64,000 nt of DNA, from NCBI GenBank assembly GCA_963780865.1, contig CAWADT010000022.1, positions 124,001 to 188,000 of the forward strand, given 5' to 3'. Below the pieces are notes generated by a model that was not told the DNA's origin, ran no database searches, and saw only the letters and a program-made list of their open reading frames with translations. This DNA is from FEN-1073 sp963780865 (lineage in GTDB: Bacteria; Chloroflexota; Anaerolineae; Anaerolineales; RBG-16-64-43). The position numbers were made by a program, and so were the translations under genes. Of this stretch, positions 34,349 to 43,087 are shown piece by piece (the stretch's first letter is position 1; the number at the start of each line of letters is the position of its first letter).

Positions 34349-34597
34349 AACGCCTCAACCTGCGGATAGTCATTAATCCCGCTCCCCTCGCATCCTCACA
34401 GACACCATAAGCCGAGCGTGATGGTTGGTGTGGAGCAGCGCATACCAGCCGCGCGGCGCATTCCGGTTCCCCTTAAAAATAAAAGGCGGCATTCTCCGCG
34501 AGAGCAAGGCGGGTTGGATCGAAGGAGGGGCGTCTTTTTCCGAATTTCCGGAAGCCGTTATACTTGTCTTCTATCTGCTCGAGCTGAGGGAGAAATA

Positions 34598-36205
34598 ATG
34601 AAGAACTTTATCGTTCCACAATCGACAACCCATTGGCCAGGAACGCGTAGCCGGGACGATACCGACCGTTCGGGGGGAGCCTATCGTTCGGCTAGTTTGG
34701 CCGCGGTTCTTCTGGCCCTATTCCTTTCGGCCTGCGGACCGGCGGCACAGCCTGCTTCCACTCCCGCGCCGGAAGATACCTACACTCCCCCCAGTACGGA
34801 GGTTGTGCTGACGCCCGACTGGACGCCAACGCAGGCCCCCACGGAGGAACTGCCGCCGACCCAAGCCATCACTAATTTTTCCGCAGGCAGTCTCTCCATG
34901 GATGGCCCCTGGCTCCTGCTGAATACCGATCAGGGGCTGTGGGTTGCCAATCCAGACGGGACGGGCGGAACCCTGATTAATAAAACCGGCCCTGTGCTTA
35001 TCCCCGGGAGCCTCCAAAACGCGGTCTCATCCACCGGAGGACACATCGCCTTCCTTACCTATTCCGATACTCCCCATTCGGACTTTTTCTACCGTGATCT
35101 GCATATTAATATCCTCACCCTGCCGCAATATCAATCCTGGCTTTCCCTTCCGCTCACCTCGCCGCAAACCGAGCCTTCAACCAATAATCCGTCGGACATC
35201 AACCGCGCGATGGCCGAAACCCAGTCTTTCGCTTGGTCGCCGGAGGGGGAGCGCCTGGCGTTCATTGGAGCCACCGCAGGCCCGTCGGCGGACCTCTATG
35301 AATACCGTCTGTCTGGCGGCGATGTGTTGCGGCTGACAGACGGCCCGGATCAGGCTTATGCTCCCGTATGGTCGCCCGACGGCACATGGATCGTGCAAAC
35401 CGCGGCGGCGGGTTTTGGCACCGGAGCCGGGATCAGCGTCACGGGCATCTATGCGGCCCGCGCCGATGACTCCGGTGTAATTTCCCTCTACGACATCCCC
35501 AAAGGCAGCGGAGGCGAAGAAACTGTGGGGTGGTTGAACGACCACACGCTCGTGTCCCTAACCTGGTTTATCACGTGCGGGCCGTCCGACCTCCGGCTGA
35601 CGGATCTCTCCTCGCGGAAATCGGACGTCGTATTCAAAGGCTGCGTCACCGCCGCGGCCGTCGCGAAGGGACGCGGCAGCGTTCTCTTCGCTCAAAGCCT
35701 GGCGATTGGGCAGTTCGTCGACAATCCCCAACCCGGGATGTTTATTCTGACCAACTCCGACCGCCAACCACGGCTGGTGAGCAATGCGGATATCCGGGAT
35801 ATCGCCTGGTCGGCGGGCAGCGGCAGTTATCTCGCCAGCTGGATGGACGGCAGCGTATTATTTGCGGTTTCTACCGCCGGGAATGTTCGGAATTTAATGG
35901 ACAAGGTTCCCCAGATCCCGGTGGTCTCTCCCGACGGCCGCTACTGGGCTTGGGACGCTTCCCTGTTCTCGAATACTCTGACCGGCTTATGGATTGGAGA
36001 GTACGGCCGGGAACTGCGTCAAATTTATCCCGATGAGGTTCCTCCCGCCAACCTCCTCTGGGCGCCGGATGGGCAATCCTTATATTTCCTGGTATCCGCC
36101 GGCAGTCTGTACCGAGCGCAAGCGCCGGATTGGGTTCCCACGGTCCTCGCCGAGAATCTAAAACCCGGCATCATAGGAAGTCCGATAGCATGGGTGGCAA
36201 AATAA
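34598..36205 (+). CDS. Beta-propeller lipoprotein (WD40/PD40-like)
   Basis: A 535-residue exported lipoprotein. A longer-than-usual N-terminal region precedes the hydrophobic segment and lipobox (LAAVLLALFLSACG), followed by a Thr/Pro-rich linker. The mature part carries propeller blades with SPDG-type turns (FAWSPEGERLAFIG, VWSPDGTWIVQTA, VVSPDGRYWAWDA). It is a clear paralogue of the protein at 59725-61443: AWSPxGxxLAF, a GPSADLYEY segment and a WLNDHT segment occur at matching places in both. Its ligand is unknown; it is a surface binding or sensor module. The start at 34598 follows GAGGGAG by six bases; the earlier in-frame ATG lacks a site. Confidence 0.75.
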   Translation: MKNFIVPQSTTHWPGTRSRDDTDRSGGAYRSASLAAVLLALFLSACGPAAQPASTPAPEDTYTPPSTEVVLTPDWTPTQAPTEELPPTQAITNFSAGSLSMDGPWLLLNTDQGLWVANPDGTGGTLINKTGPVLIPGSLQNAVSSTGGHIAFLTYSDTPHSDFFYRDLHINILTLPQYQSWLSLPLTSPQTEPSTNNPSDINRAMAETQSFAWSPEGERLAFIGATAGPSADLYEYRLSGGDVLRLTDGPDQAYAPVWSPDGTWIVQTAAAGFGTGAGISVTGIYAARADDSGVISLYDIPKGSGGEETVGWLNDHTLVSLTWFITCGPSDLRLTDLSSRKSDVVFKGCVTAAAVAKGRGSVLFAQSLAIGQFVDNPQPGMFILTNSDRQPRLVSNADIRDIAWSAGSGSYLASWMDGSVLFAVSTAGNVRNLMDKVPQIPVVSPDGRYWAWDASLFSNTLTGLWIGEYGRELRQIYPDEVPPANLLWAPDGQSLYFLVSAGSLYRAQAPDWVPTVLAENLKPGIIGSPIAWVAK

Positions 36206-36245
36206 TCCATTGGCTGGCTGAGGGGATTGCTTGACACACGACAGG

Positions 36246-36398
36246 TTGCAGAAAAAGTTGGGATTTTTCATTGCGAGCCTGCGCCTACTGGGGCAGGCGA
36301 AGCAATCTGATGGTCGCAATGAGGAAAACCAGATTGCTTCGTCGCTTCGCTCCCCCGGCCTCGCGGCGAAGCCGGGGCGGGGCTCGCAATGACATATC
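36246..36398. repeat. GCTTCGC palindromic repeat with an inserted GC-rich palindrome
   Basis: The ends ATTGCGAGCC and GGCTCGCAAT pair, and inner arms GAAGCAATCTG / CCAGATTGCTTCG pair again. In the right arm a GC-rich hairpin (CCCCCGGCCTCGCGGCGAAG and CCGGGGCGGG) interrupts the repeat at about 36350-36388; compare with the copy at 3218-3357, which lacks it. Confidence 0.7.
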
Positions 36399-36423
36399 TC
36401 GAACCCGAAGAACGGAGACCGCA

Positions 36424-37467
36424 ATGAAACAAGCGATCATGACCGCGCCGGGTCAAATCGATGTCCAGAATGTTCCCGAGCCGGCGCCGGGGCCGGGCGA
36501 AGTGCTGCTGCGGATCCAACGCATCGGCGTCTGCGGCTCAGACATCCACGTCTACCACGGAAAACATCCGCTCACAAGCTATCCGGTGGTGCAGGGGCAC
36601 GAATTTTCGGCCGTGATCGAAGCCCTGGGGCCGGGCGTGACCAGCCTTGCGCCCGACGCCAAGGTCACCTCGATGCCGCAGATCGTCTGCGGCGAGTGCG
36701 CCCCCTGCCGCCGAGACGATTATCACATCTGCGACCATCTTAAAGTGCAAGGCTTCCAGGCGCCGGGCTGCGCGCAGGAATTGTGGGTCACGGCGGCTGA
36801 GAAGATCGTGCCGCTGCCCGACGCGTTCTCCTTCGAGCAGGGGGCGCTGGTGGAACCGGCCGCCGTGGCGGTTCACGCGGTCGGGCGCGCGGGTCCGCTT
36901 GCCGGACGGCGCGTGGCCGTGCTGGGCGCCGGACCGATCGGCAACCTGGTGGCGCAAACGGCCCGCAGCTCCGGCGCGCAAGTCCTCATCACCGATCTGA
37001 GCGAATACCGGCTCGAGATTGCGCGCCGGTGCGGGATTGCGGCGGCCGCCAACGCGAAAACGGAGACCCTCGCCCAGGCGGCGGTGCGCGTCTTCGGGAA
37101 AGACGGGTTTGAGATCGGTTTCGAATGCGTCGGCGTGGAAGCCACCATCACAGCCGCCGTCGATTCGATCCAAAAAGGCGGCACGATCATCGTGGTGGGC
37201 GTATTCGGGGAGAGGCCGCGCGTCAACCTGGCCCTTGTCCAGGACCGGGAGTTGAACCTGCGCGGAACGCTCATGTACCAACGCGGGGATTATGAGCGCG
37301 CCGTGGCGCTGATCGCCTCGGGCGGAATCGTCACCGAACCGCTTGTGACGAAGCATTTTTCGCTGGTCGATTACCTCGAGGCGTACCGTTTCATCGACGC
37401 GTTCGGCGATAGAACCATGAAGGTGATCATCGACGTGGGAAGGGATCGCCCGGTCCGCGCGGGATGA
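36424..37467 (+). CDS. Zinc-dependent alcohol dehydrogenase, sorbitol/threonine dehydrogenase-like (MDR family)
   Basis: A 347-residue dehydrogenase. The catalytic zinc site is CGSDIHVYHG plus GHEFSAVI. A structural-zinc loop with IVCGECAPCRRDDYHIC (four cysteines) is present. The Rossmann motif is LGAGPIGNLVAQTAR. The combination is typical of the sorbitol/L-iditol/threonine dehydrogenase branch, which oxidises a secondary alcohol of a sugar or amino acid with NAD(P). I cannot identify the exact substrate. The ATG at 36424 follows GGAG. It stands alone, just after a palindromic repeat. Confidence 0.88.
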   Translation: MKQAIMTAPGQIDVQNVPEPAPGPGEVLLRIQRIGVCGSDIHVYHGKHPLTSYPVVQGHEFSAVIEALGPGVTSLAPDAKVTSMPQIVCGECAPCRRDDYHICDHLKVQGFQAPGCAQELWVTAAEKIVPLPDAFSFEQGALVEPAAVAVHAVGRAGPLAGRRVAVLGAGPIGNLVAQTARSSGAQVLITDLSEYRLEIARRCGIAAAANAKTETLAQAAVRVFGKDGFEIGFECVGVEATITAAVDSIQKGGTIIVVGVFGERPRVNLALVQDRELNLRGTLMYQRGDYERAVALIASGGIVTEPLVTKHFSLVDYLEAYRFIDAFGDRTMKVIIDVGRDRPVRAG

Positions 37468-37767
37468 ATCCTCTTTTCTCGAAACGGTGAAAAATGCCGC
37501 GGAGCTCAACGGCAGGCAGAGCAAAAGAAATTTCAGGCGGAGGGGATTCGCGCCGGCGACAGGCATGATGATTCATTCGATTAACCTTCCCGGAAAACGA
37601 CCATCGCCCGGCAAGTCCGCCATCCGCCCGGACCGAAATCCGTCGGGTGAAAGCGTTGTTGGAAAGGAAAATAGGCGCCAGGTTGACCTCCTCCCAACTC
37701 CCATAAATGAAACGCGACTGGTCCATCCGGCATTCGGCCTGAAGGTTATCGCCTGGGAGAAAATCCA
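37468..37767. other. Intergenic stretch without a recognisable gene
   Basis: A 94-codon open frame (37487-37771) encodes a basic low-complexity peptide with no family pattern and is probably chance in GC-rich DNA. GGGAGAAAA at 37756 serves the next gene. Confidence 0.4.
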
Positions 37768-38301
37768 ATGAACCTGCCCGTCGAATCGGCGCTTGTGATC
37801 CTGGTCCCCGAAGTGGAATCCCTGGTCGAGAGTTTCCGCAATCAATACGACCCCTCGGCGGCCATCGGGATACCGGCGCATGTGACGGTTCTGTATCCCT
37901 TCCGGACTCCGCGGGATTTGACGGCGGATGTAATCCAGGACCTGGAAAAGCTATTCGCCAATCTCCCGGCCTTCCAGGCGGCCTTTACGGAATTGCGGCG
38001 ATTTCCAAACGTACTCTATCTTTCGCCCGAGCCGGCCGATCCGTTCCGGCTGCTGGTGAAAACCGTGTCCGAGCGCTTTCCGGACACGCCACCGTACGGA
38101 GGGCAGTTCACGGAAATTACTCCGCACCTGACCGTGGCGCAGGTTAACGTGCCGCAGCGATTGGAGGAGATCGCAAAAGCCTTCGAACGCGCAGCCGTCC
38201 ACCGCCTGCCGATCCCCGCCAAGATAAAAGAGATTGCGTTGATGGAGAATAGCAGCGGCTTTTGGCTGGTCCGCCGCCGGTTTGCCCTCAAACGGGAATA
38301 G
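37768..38301 (+). CDS. 2H phosphoesterase family protein (LigT/2'-5' RNA ligase-like)
   Basis: A 177-residue protein with both H-x-T/S motifs of the 2H superfamily: H38-V-T40 (IPAHVTVLYPF) and H120-L-T122 (TPHLTVAQV). Such proteins cleave or join 2',5' or cyclic phosphodiester bonds in RNA or nucleotide cofactors. The layout is that of the short YjcG-like subgroup. The real substrate is not evident. GGGAGA precedes the ATG by about 7 bases. It is isolated in the genome. Confidence 0.8.
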   Translation: MNLPVESALVILVPEVESLVESFRNQYDPSAAIGIPAHVTVLYPFRTPRDLTADVIQDLEKLFANLPAFQAAFTELRRFPNVLYLSPEPADPFRLLVKTVSERFPDTPPYGGQFTEITPHLTVAQVNVPQRLEEIAKAFERAAVHRLPIPAKIKEIALMENSSGFWLVRRRFALKRE

Positions 38302-38500
38302 GGGCTGGTGGAAAATGCGTGGAGGCGTTCGGATGCCTGGGTCGGGATTCGGATAATAAAGAAAAGGATCCCGCCGTCTGATTGCGAGAGCTCGTGTGGG
38401 GATACCATTCCTTCGACAATGTGCGGGAGTTGTGCGTTGGGAAAAAGCATGGCCAACGGAAATTTGCATCTTTACCCCCTTGTAAGGGTTTGAACAGATC

Positions 38501-39121
38501 ATGAACATCCTGAACGTCGGCTATCGGTCGACGAATTGTTATCTCCTGGAACCCGATCGCACCGGTCTCCTGATTGATGTGGGCTGGCCGGGGACCTTGC
38601 CCGTGCTCCTGAGCGTTCTCAAACGCAAGGGAGTGCCTTTTCAAAAGGTCCGCTATCTGCTCGTCACCCACTACCATCCCGATCACGCCGGCCTGGCCCA
38701 GGAACTTAAGGACCAAGGCGTTCGCCTGGTCGTGATGGACAGCCAGCGTTCGTCTATTGCAAAAATGGCCGCGTATATGAAGCCCCGTGACCAGTATCAT
38801 GAGATCAATTTGTACGGCAATATCGATCTTGCCGCAGGCGAAAGCCGGAAATTTCTTCTGGAGATTGGGATCCACGGCGAAATCCTTGCCACACCCGGGC
38901 ATTCGGAGGACAGCGTTACCTTAATCCTGGATGACGGTAGTGCGTGTACAGGTGACTTGACTCTTCCGGGGCATGCGACCGAAGAATCCAGAAGCGAAGT
39001 GGAGCGAAGCTGGGAGAAACTTCGGGCGCATCATGTGAAAATAATTTATCCCGGGCATGGGCCGGTTTGGGCTTTTTCGCAGTCGGGTAAAATGCAGCGA
39101 AAGGAACCGGCCGGCCGCTGA
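38501..39121 (+). CDS. Metallo-beta-lactamase-fold hydrolase
   Basis: A 206-residue protein with the full metal motif H57-Y-H59-P-D61-H62 (LVTHYHPDHAG), the later His in ATPGHSEDS, the Asp in CTGDLTLPG, and the last His in IIYPGHGP. This layout is of a glyoxalase II/persulfide dioxygenase-like or general thiolester hydrolase. The start at 38501 has only a weak ribosome binding site. The substrate is not identifiable. Confidence 0.85.
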   Translation: MNILNVGYRSTNCYLLEPDRTGLLIDVGWPGTLPVLLSVLKRKGVPFQKVRYLLVTHYHPDHAGLAQELKDQGVRLVVMDSQRSSIAKMAAYMKPRDQYHEINLYGNIDLAAGESRKFLLEIGIHGEILATPGHSEDSVTLILDDGSACTGDLTLPGHATEESRSEVERSWEKLRAHHVKIIYPGHGPVWAFSQSGKMQRKEPAGR

Positions 39122-39295
39122 TCATCCAGGCAATTATGCTTCCTGGTCGTTCCGAAGATTTCCACTTTCTGTTTCGAAATGATCCGAGCCGTAATCAAGG
39201 GGGAAAAGGCGTTGCAAGAATGCACTTTGGCAGCCAAAGGGGTGCAGCCGATCCAGAATCGCATTTCCGTTAACCGAACCAACGGGAGATTGAAA

Positions 39296-39736
39296 ATGAA
39301 TAAAAAGATGCTCGATCCGAACGATGCGCCAAAAATATTGCCGCAGATCCCGGGAACGCCGCTTTTAATTTACAACGGCGGCGGCAAGGATGAAATCAGC
39401 ACCACGGCAACGGCATTCCAGGGAATCAAGGTCCTGCCCACCCAGGTCGTTACCATCGCGCACGATATGGCGGCGGTTATCCAATTTGTGGTGGAGTGCC
39501 GGGTAACCCTGGGGCATGAGTTGCGGGCGCGCATGATGAGGACCAATCCGGGGAGTTATCCCTCCTTGGAGAATACGGTCGTGCTGACGACCAGCCCGAA
39601 ATATGAAACCCGCTCCCATATGGCTGCGTTCGGCCTGCCCGCCGGCAACCATGAGCTGTATCTGGAATGGTGCGTCAGCGGCGGAACCGGGTATATTCGC
39701 TATCGTTACTTCACGGTACTCCTGGCGGCCGTCTGA
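39296..39736 (+). CDS. Hypothetical protein of unknown function
   Basis: A 146-residue soluble protein without signal peptide. The region around residues 20-100 is rich in beta-prone segments (LLIYNGGGKDEIS, TQVVTIAHDMAAVIQFVVEC) and the end has a G-Y-I-R-Y-R-Y-F motif. No catalytic pattern is visible. ATG 39296 is preceded by GGGAGA. It lies between a metallo-hydrolase and a methyltransferase, but spacing of about 170 and 86 bases gives no firm operon link. Confidence 0.5.
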   Translation: MNKKMLDPNDAPKILPQIPGTPLLIYNGGGKDEISTTATAFQGIKVLPTQVVTIAHDMAAVIQFVVECRVTLGHELRARMMRTNPGSYPSLENTVVLTTSPKYETRSHMAAFGLPAGNHELYLEWCVSGGTGYIRYRYFTVLLAAV

Positions 39737-39822
39737 TCGGGTCGTGGATCTACGCTCCATACTTTTAGCCGGGGTCTGGCCCGGGTGAATGAGTAAAAGG
39801 CAACTGGCGGTCCGAACCGGGG

Positions 39823-40641
39823 ATGGAAGAAAAAATTATTCAGGATCGCGTCGATCAGGAGACAAACCGCGTGACGATCGAAGAAGCGTTCAATAAATCC
39901 ATCGCATACTATGATGATTGGATGGAAAAGGCATTACCCAACTATTCGGATCTCTTTGGCACTGCCCTGGAGCTGCTGCCCTTCAACCCCGAAGCGGCAA
40001 TTCAAGTCCTGGATCTCGGTGCGGGCACGGGATTATTTTCACGCCACGTCCTGGGGAAATATCCGAAAGCCAATTTTGTGCTTTTCGATCTGGCGGAAAA
40101 GATGCTGGCGGCGGCCCGCAAGCGGTTCGAAAGCAACGCGCAACAATTCCGCTATATCGTGGGGGATTATCGCAAGCTCCAAGGGGAGCGGGAATATGAG
40201 CTGGTCATCTCCAGCTTATCCATTCATCATTTGGAGGATGAAGAAAAACGGGATCTGTTCAGGAGGATTTTTGCCATATTGAGGGAGGGCGGGGTTTTCG
40301 TCAACATCGATCAAATTCGGGGCGAGACCCCCTATCTGCGGGAAGTCTATTGGAATCATTATCTGAACCAGGTCCGGAGAGCGGGTTTTTCCGAAGAGCG
40401 GATTCAGGAGAGCATCGACCGGAGGATACCCTACGACCGGGATGCGCTTTGGAAGGATCAGGTGCAGTGGTTGCAGGAGACGGGATTTGCGAACGTGGAT
40501 TGCGTCTATAAAAACTTTTTTGTGGGCGTATTTCTGGCGATCAAAGTGCAGCGTGCTGGCCGGCCATCAACTCCACCGAGTGCGATCGGATCGACATCGA
40601 TGGTCAAGGGAAAGAACCGCAAAGGAAACGTCCGGCTATAA
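39823..40641 (+). CDS. Class I SAM-dependent methyltransferase (Methyltransf_25-like)
   Basis: A 272-residue protein. Motif I is VLDLGAGTGLFS, preceded by a helix that starts AYYDDWMEKALPNY. The Asp ligand of the ribose is in VLFDLAEKML, and motif IV is ELVISSLSIHHLEDEEK. These are the class I fold landmarks, close to the CmoA/UbiE-like group; the extension YNRRIPYDRDALWKD-like is variable. The acceptor is unknown; small molecule, tRNA or lipid are possible. The C-terminal 25 residues are basic and low complexity, perhaps an extension. Confidence 0.75.
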   Translation: MEEKIIQDRVDQETNRVTIEEAFNKSIAYYDDWMEKALPNYSDLFGTALELLPFNPEAAIQVLDLGAGTGLFSRHVLGKYPKANFVLFDLAEKMLAAARKRFESNAQQFRYIVGDYRKLQGEREYELVISSLSIHHLEDEEKRDLFRRIFAILREGGVFVNIDQIRGETPYLREVYWNHYLNQVRRAGFSEERIQESIDRRIPYDRDALWKDQVQWLQETGFANVDCVYKNFFVGVFLAIKVQRAGRPSTPPSAIGSTSMVKGKNRKGNVRL

Positions 40642-40736
40642 TCGGTCCGTGTCCCGGCCGCCTGTTCCAATTCTTTTAGGGTGGCGGCTGAACTTTTGGG
40701 CTAGGCGTGGAAACCTCCGTCTTTTCCGCCCTCTAA

Positions 40737-40933
40737 CAGGGTGTTGAAAAAAGCACCGTAGGTGGTCGAGCCCCGCCCCGGGTTCGCCGTGACGAGGCCG
40801 GGGTAGCGGTTTTTGCTTATCGAGACCACCGGATTTCAGCGAGGTCTCGATACGCCCGCAGAGAACACGGGCTACCCCGGCCCGCCCGGTGGGCTTTCCG
40901 GGGCGGGCTCGACCGGCTTTTTCAATACCCTGC
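40737..40933. repeat. 197-bp MITE-like element with terminal inverted repeats
   Basis: The ends read AACAGGGTGTTGAAAAAAGC (left, from 40737) and GGCTTTTTCAATACCCTG (right, to about 40933); they are inverted copies of the same CAGGGT-TTGAAAAAGC end seen at 3009-3028. The interior is nearly palindromic (GGTGGTCGAGCCCC with its inverse, GAGACCACC, GGGCTCGACC). There is no coding capacity. The rest of the 40642-41062 gap is empty. Confidence 0.65.
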
Positions 40934-41062
40934 TAAATAAAATCAGAGCTTGGGCGGATTGAATGGGAGCGAGCGGGATATTTTCAGATTGAGGAAAACT
41001 TCGCGAGGCTAAGAAGGACAATTCGGAGATGGCAGCGTAATGAAAAAAAAAAATCGCTTCCC

Positions 41063-41617
41063 ATGAAAAACCGCGATGCGTGGCGGGCATGGTTGGAAAA
41101 AAATCGAGAGGTCGAGGCGGGGGTTTGGCTGATTTTCCCCAAAAAGGAAACCGGGAAGGCCACCATTTCCTATGACGAGGCGGTCGAAGAGGCCTTATGT
41201 TTCGGGTGGATCGACAGTATCATTCGAAACCGGGATGAGACCAGCTATTGCCGAAAGTTCACGCCGCGCAAACCCGGCAGCAAATGGTCTGCGCTTAATA
41301 AGCGCCGGGTTGCCAAGATGATCCAGATGGGCAGAATGACCCCGGCGGGGCTTGTGAAACGGAAAGATACCGGTTTAGAGGATGATTACGGCAGGACTCC
41401 CGAAAGCAGGGCGAGGGATCTTGTCCTCCCCCGCAGTTTCCAACACGCGCTGCAGGGAAATCCACGCGCCTGGGAAAATTTTAAAAACCTTGCGCCCTCC
41501 TACCGGAGAAGTTATATCCTTTGGATAAAAGCCGCCAAAACGGATAAAACGCGAGAGGCGCGGTTGGCTGAGGCAGTCCGGCTGTTAATGGAGAACCAAA
41601 AACTCGGTTTGAGGTAA
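41063..41617 (+). CDS. YdeI/OmdA family protein (bacteriocin-protection-like)
   Basis: A 184-residue soluble protein. Early conserved stretches are AWRAWLEKNREVEAGVWLIF and SYDEAVEEALCFGWIDSIIR, then PRKPGSKWSALNKRRV; this is the YdeI/OmdA pattern of unknown biochemical role, sometimes linked to bacteriocin tolerance. Family members usually have about 10-12 residues before the first motif. Here an ATG at 41040 followed by an A11 run is out of frame by one base. One more A would give a natural start there, so the annotated start at 41063 may be a truncation. Confidence 0.7.
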   Translation: MKNRDAWRAWLEKNREVEAGVWLIFPKKETGKATISYDEAVEEALCFGWIDSIIRNRDETSYCRKFTPRKPGSKWSALNKRRVAKMIQMGRMTPAGLVKRKDTGLEDDYGRTPESRARDLVLPRSFQHALQGNPRAWENFKNLAPSYRRSYILWIKAAKTDKTREARLAEAVRLLMENQKLGLR

Positions 41618-41672
41618 AAATACCGAGGACACGCTTTTCGCCTCGAGTTGGCATCGGGCCGCCGGGGACACA

Positions 41673-41709
41673 AACGCCGCTCACCTGAATTCCCGGGAGC
41701 GGCGTTTTT
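41673..41709. terminator. Bidirectional terminator between convergent genes
   Basis: AACGCCGCTC and GAGCGGCGTT form a 10-base stem, followed by TTTA on the plus strand and preceded by a short A run. It separates the YdeI-like gene (plus) and degV (minus). Confidence 0.7.
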
Positions 41710-41844
41710 AATATTTATATATCGAAGAGGCAAATCAACCCCGGCAAATTGCAGCGGCCCGATGAGATCCGGCCCGTCGGGATTAAATCCCGGCGCACCA
41801 TGCCAGGCCGATCCCTCGCCTTCGGCTCGGGACCGGCTCGGAAA

Positions 41845-42693
41845 TTATATGCCAGCGCACCAAGCTAAACCGACAGTTCCAGGGCCAACGTGGGTGCCGA
41901 TAACCGGACTGACTTCGCTGAAGACGGCTTCTTCCGGGTGGAACCGGTTCTTTGCCCGTTCCAACAGCGCTTTGGCTTCCTCTTCCGCCGCGGCCTGAAG
42001 CGTGCCGATGCGCAACGGACGGCGCGAGCCGATCTGCTGTTCGATGATATCCAGCATCCGGTCGACGGCTTTGCTTTTGGTCCGCACTTTATCGAGCGCT
42101 TCCACTTTGCCTTCGCGGAGGGTGAGGAGCGGCTTCATATTAAGGGCCGCGCCCAGGAAGGCCGCTGCTCCGCCGATCCGTCCGCCGCGCCGCATGAATT
42201 CCAAAGTATCCACCACAAAAATGACCCCGCTGCATGTTAGCGCCTGCCGGGCGACCTGCTCCGCTTCCGCCAGGTCCGCGCCGCCCTGGACCGCACGGGC
42301 GGCCGCCAGCGTTGTGAATCCCAGCGCCATCGCGGTGGTGAGGGTATCCACGATTTCGATTTTCGCGCCGGGGAACGCACGTTTGGCCTGGACGGCGGAA
42401 TCGATCGTGCCGGAAAGCTGGCTGGAGAGCAGAACCGCGAGAACGGAGTTCCCCGCTTCGACGATCGGGGCAAACACTTTCTTGAACTCATCCGGAGTCG
42501 TCTGCGAGGTGGAAGGCATCACCTTCGCGGTTTTGAGCCGCGCATAGAATTCCGCGGGCATCATATCAACTCCGTCGCGGAACACTTCGTTCCCCCAGAC
42601 CAGCGAGAGCGGCACCACCCGGATCCCGTGCTTGAGAATGAGTGCAGACGGAATGTACGCAGTGCTATCGGTGACGACGACTACTTTGGCCAT
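41845..42693 (-). CDS. DegV family fatty-acid-binding protein
   Basis: A 282-residue protein starting VVVVTDSTAYIPSALI. The serine contacts for the fatty acid are in STSQTTPDEFKKVF and SSQLSGTIDSA, as in DegV/FakB proteins, and the second domain contains RGGRIGGAAAFLG. FakB-like proteins bind a fatty acid for phosphorylation by FakA, feeding exogenous acids into phospholipids; no FakA (DAK domain) is in view. Minus-strand GGAGG lies five bases before the ATG. It is cytoplasmic. Confidence 0.88.
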   Translation of the reverse strand: MAKVVVVTDSTAYIPSALILKHGIRVVPLSLVWGNEVFRDGVDMMPAEFYARLKTAKVMPSTSQTTPDEFKKVFAPIVEAGNSVLAVLLSSQLSGTIDSAVQAKRAFPGAKIEIVDTLTTAMALGFTTLAAARAVQGGADLAEAEQVARQALTCSGVIFVVDTLEFMRRGGRIGGAAAFLGAALNMKPLLTLREGKVEALDKVRTKSKAVDRMLDIIEQQIGSRRPLRIGTLQAAAEEEAKALLERAKNRFHPEEAVFSEVSPVIGTHVGPGTVGLAWCAGI

Positions 42694-42839
42694 GGGGTTC
42701 CTCCGGCGAGCGGGGATAGGTGGAGACGATTATACCTTTTCCCCCGGCGGCAGCACCGCGGCAAGACGGCTTTTCGGTCCGCCGGCCGCGCCGGCCGCCG
42801 GACGCGGCCTTTGCGGGCGGTTCACGCCTGCTCCGCCGG

Positions 42840-42869
42840 TTGACTTTCGCCTCCGCGCCCCTTTACAAT
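42840..42869 (+). promoter_or_regulatory. Promoter giving a near-leaderless ttuB transcript
   Basis: TTGACT at 42840-42845 and TACAAT at 42864-42869 have an 18-base spacer. The ATG of the next gene lies 6 bases after the -10 box, so the transcript starts at or next to the first codon. Confidence 0.65.
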
Positions 42870-42875
42870 GCCGGT

Positions 42876-43085
42876 ATGGAACCAGAGCGCAAATCCACCA
42901 CGCTGCTTCACCGCGGCCGGCGGTTCGAAGTGCCGGCCGGGTCCACCCTGCGCGACGCCATCCGCAAGGTCGGACTCTCGCCGGAAGCGGTGCTGGCCAC
43001 GCAGAACGGCGAGCTGATCACCGACGACCGCATTCTGAAACCCGGCGAAGAAATCCGCCTCGTGGCGGTGATCTCCGGAGGCTAG
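42876..43085 (+). CDS. ttuB: ThiS/MoaD-like ubiquitin-fold sulfur carrier (TtuB-like)
   Basis: A 69-residue beta-grasp protein ending in the di-glycine VISGG, which is adenylated and turned into a thiocarboxylate in this family. The core LRDAIRKVGLSPEAVLATQNGE is typical of ThiS/TtuB. It is immediately followed (2 bases) by ttuA, whose product uses exactly such a carrier as sulfur donor for tRNA 2-thiolation. The role is inferred from this pairing. The E1-like activating enzyme is not in the window. Confidence 0.78.
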   Translation: MEPERKSTTLLHRGRRFEVPAGSTLRDAIRKVGLSPEAVLATQNGELITDDRILKPGEEIRLVAVISGG

Positions 43086-43087
43086 GT

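Noticed and set aside
37487..37771. A 94-codon gene between the dehydrogenase and 2H phosphoesterase genes
   Set aside because: No RBS, low-complexity basic product, and it overlaps the next gene's start.
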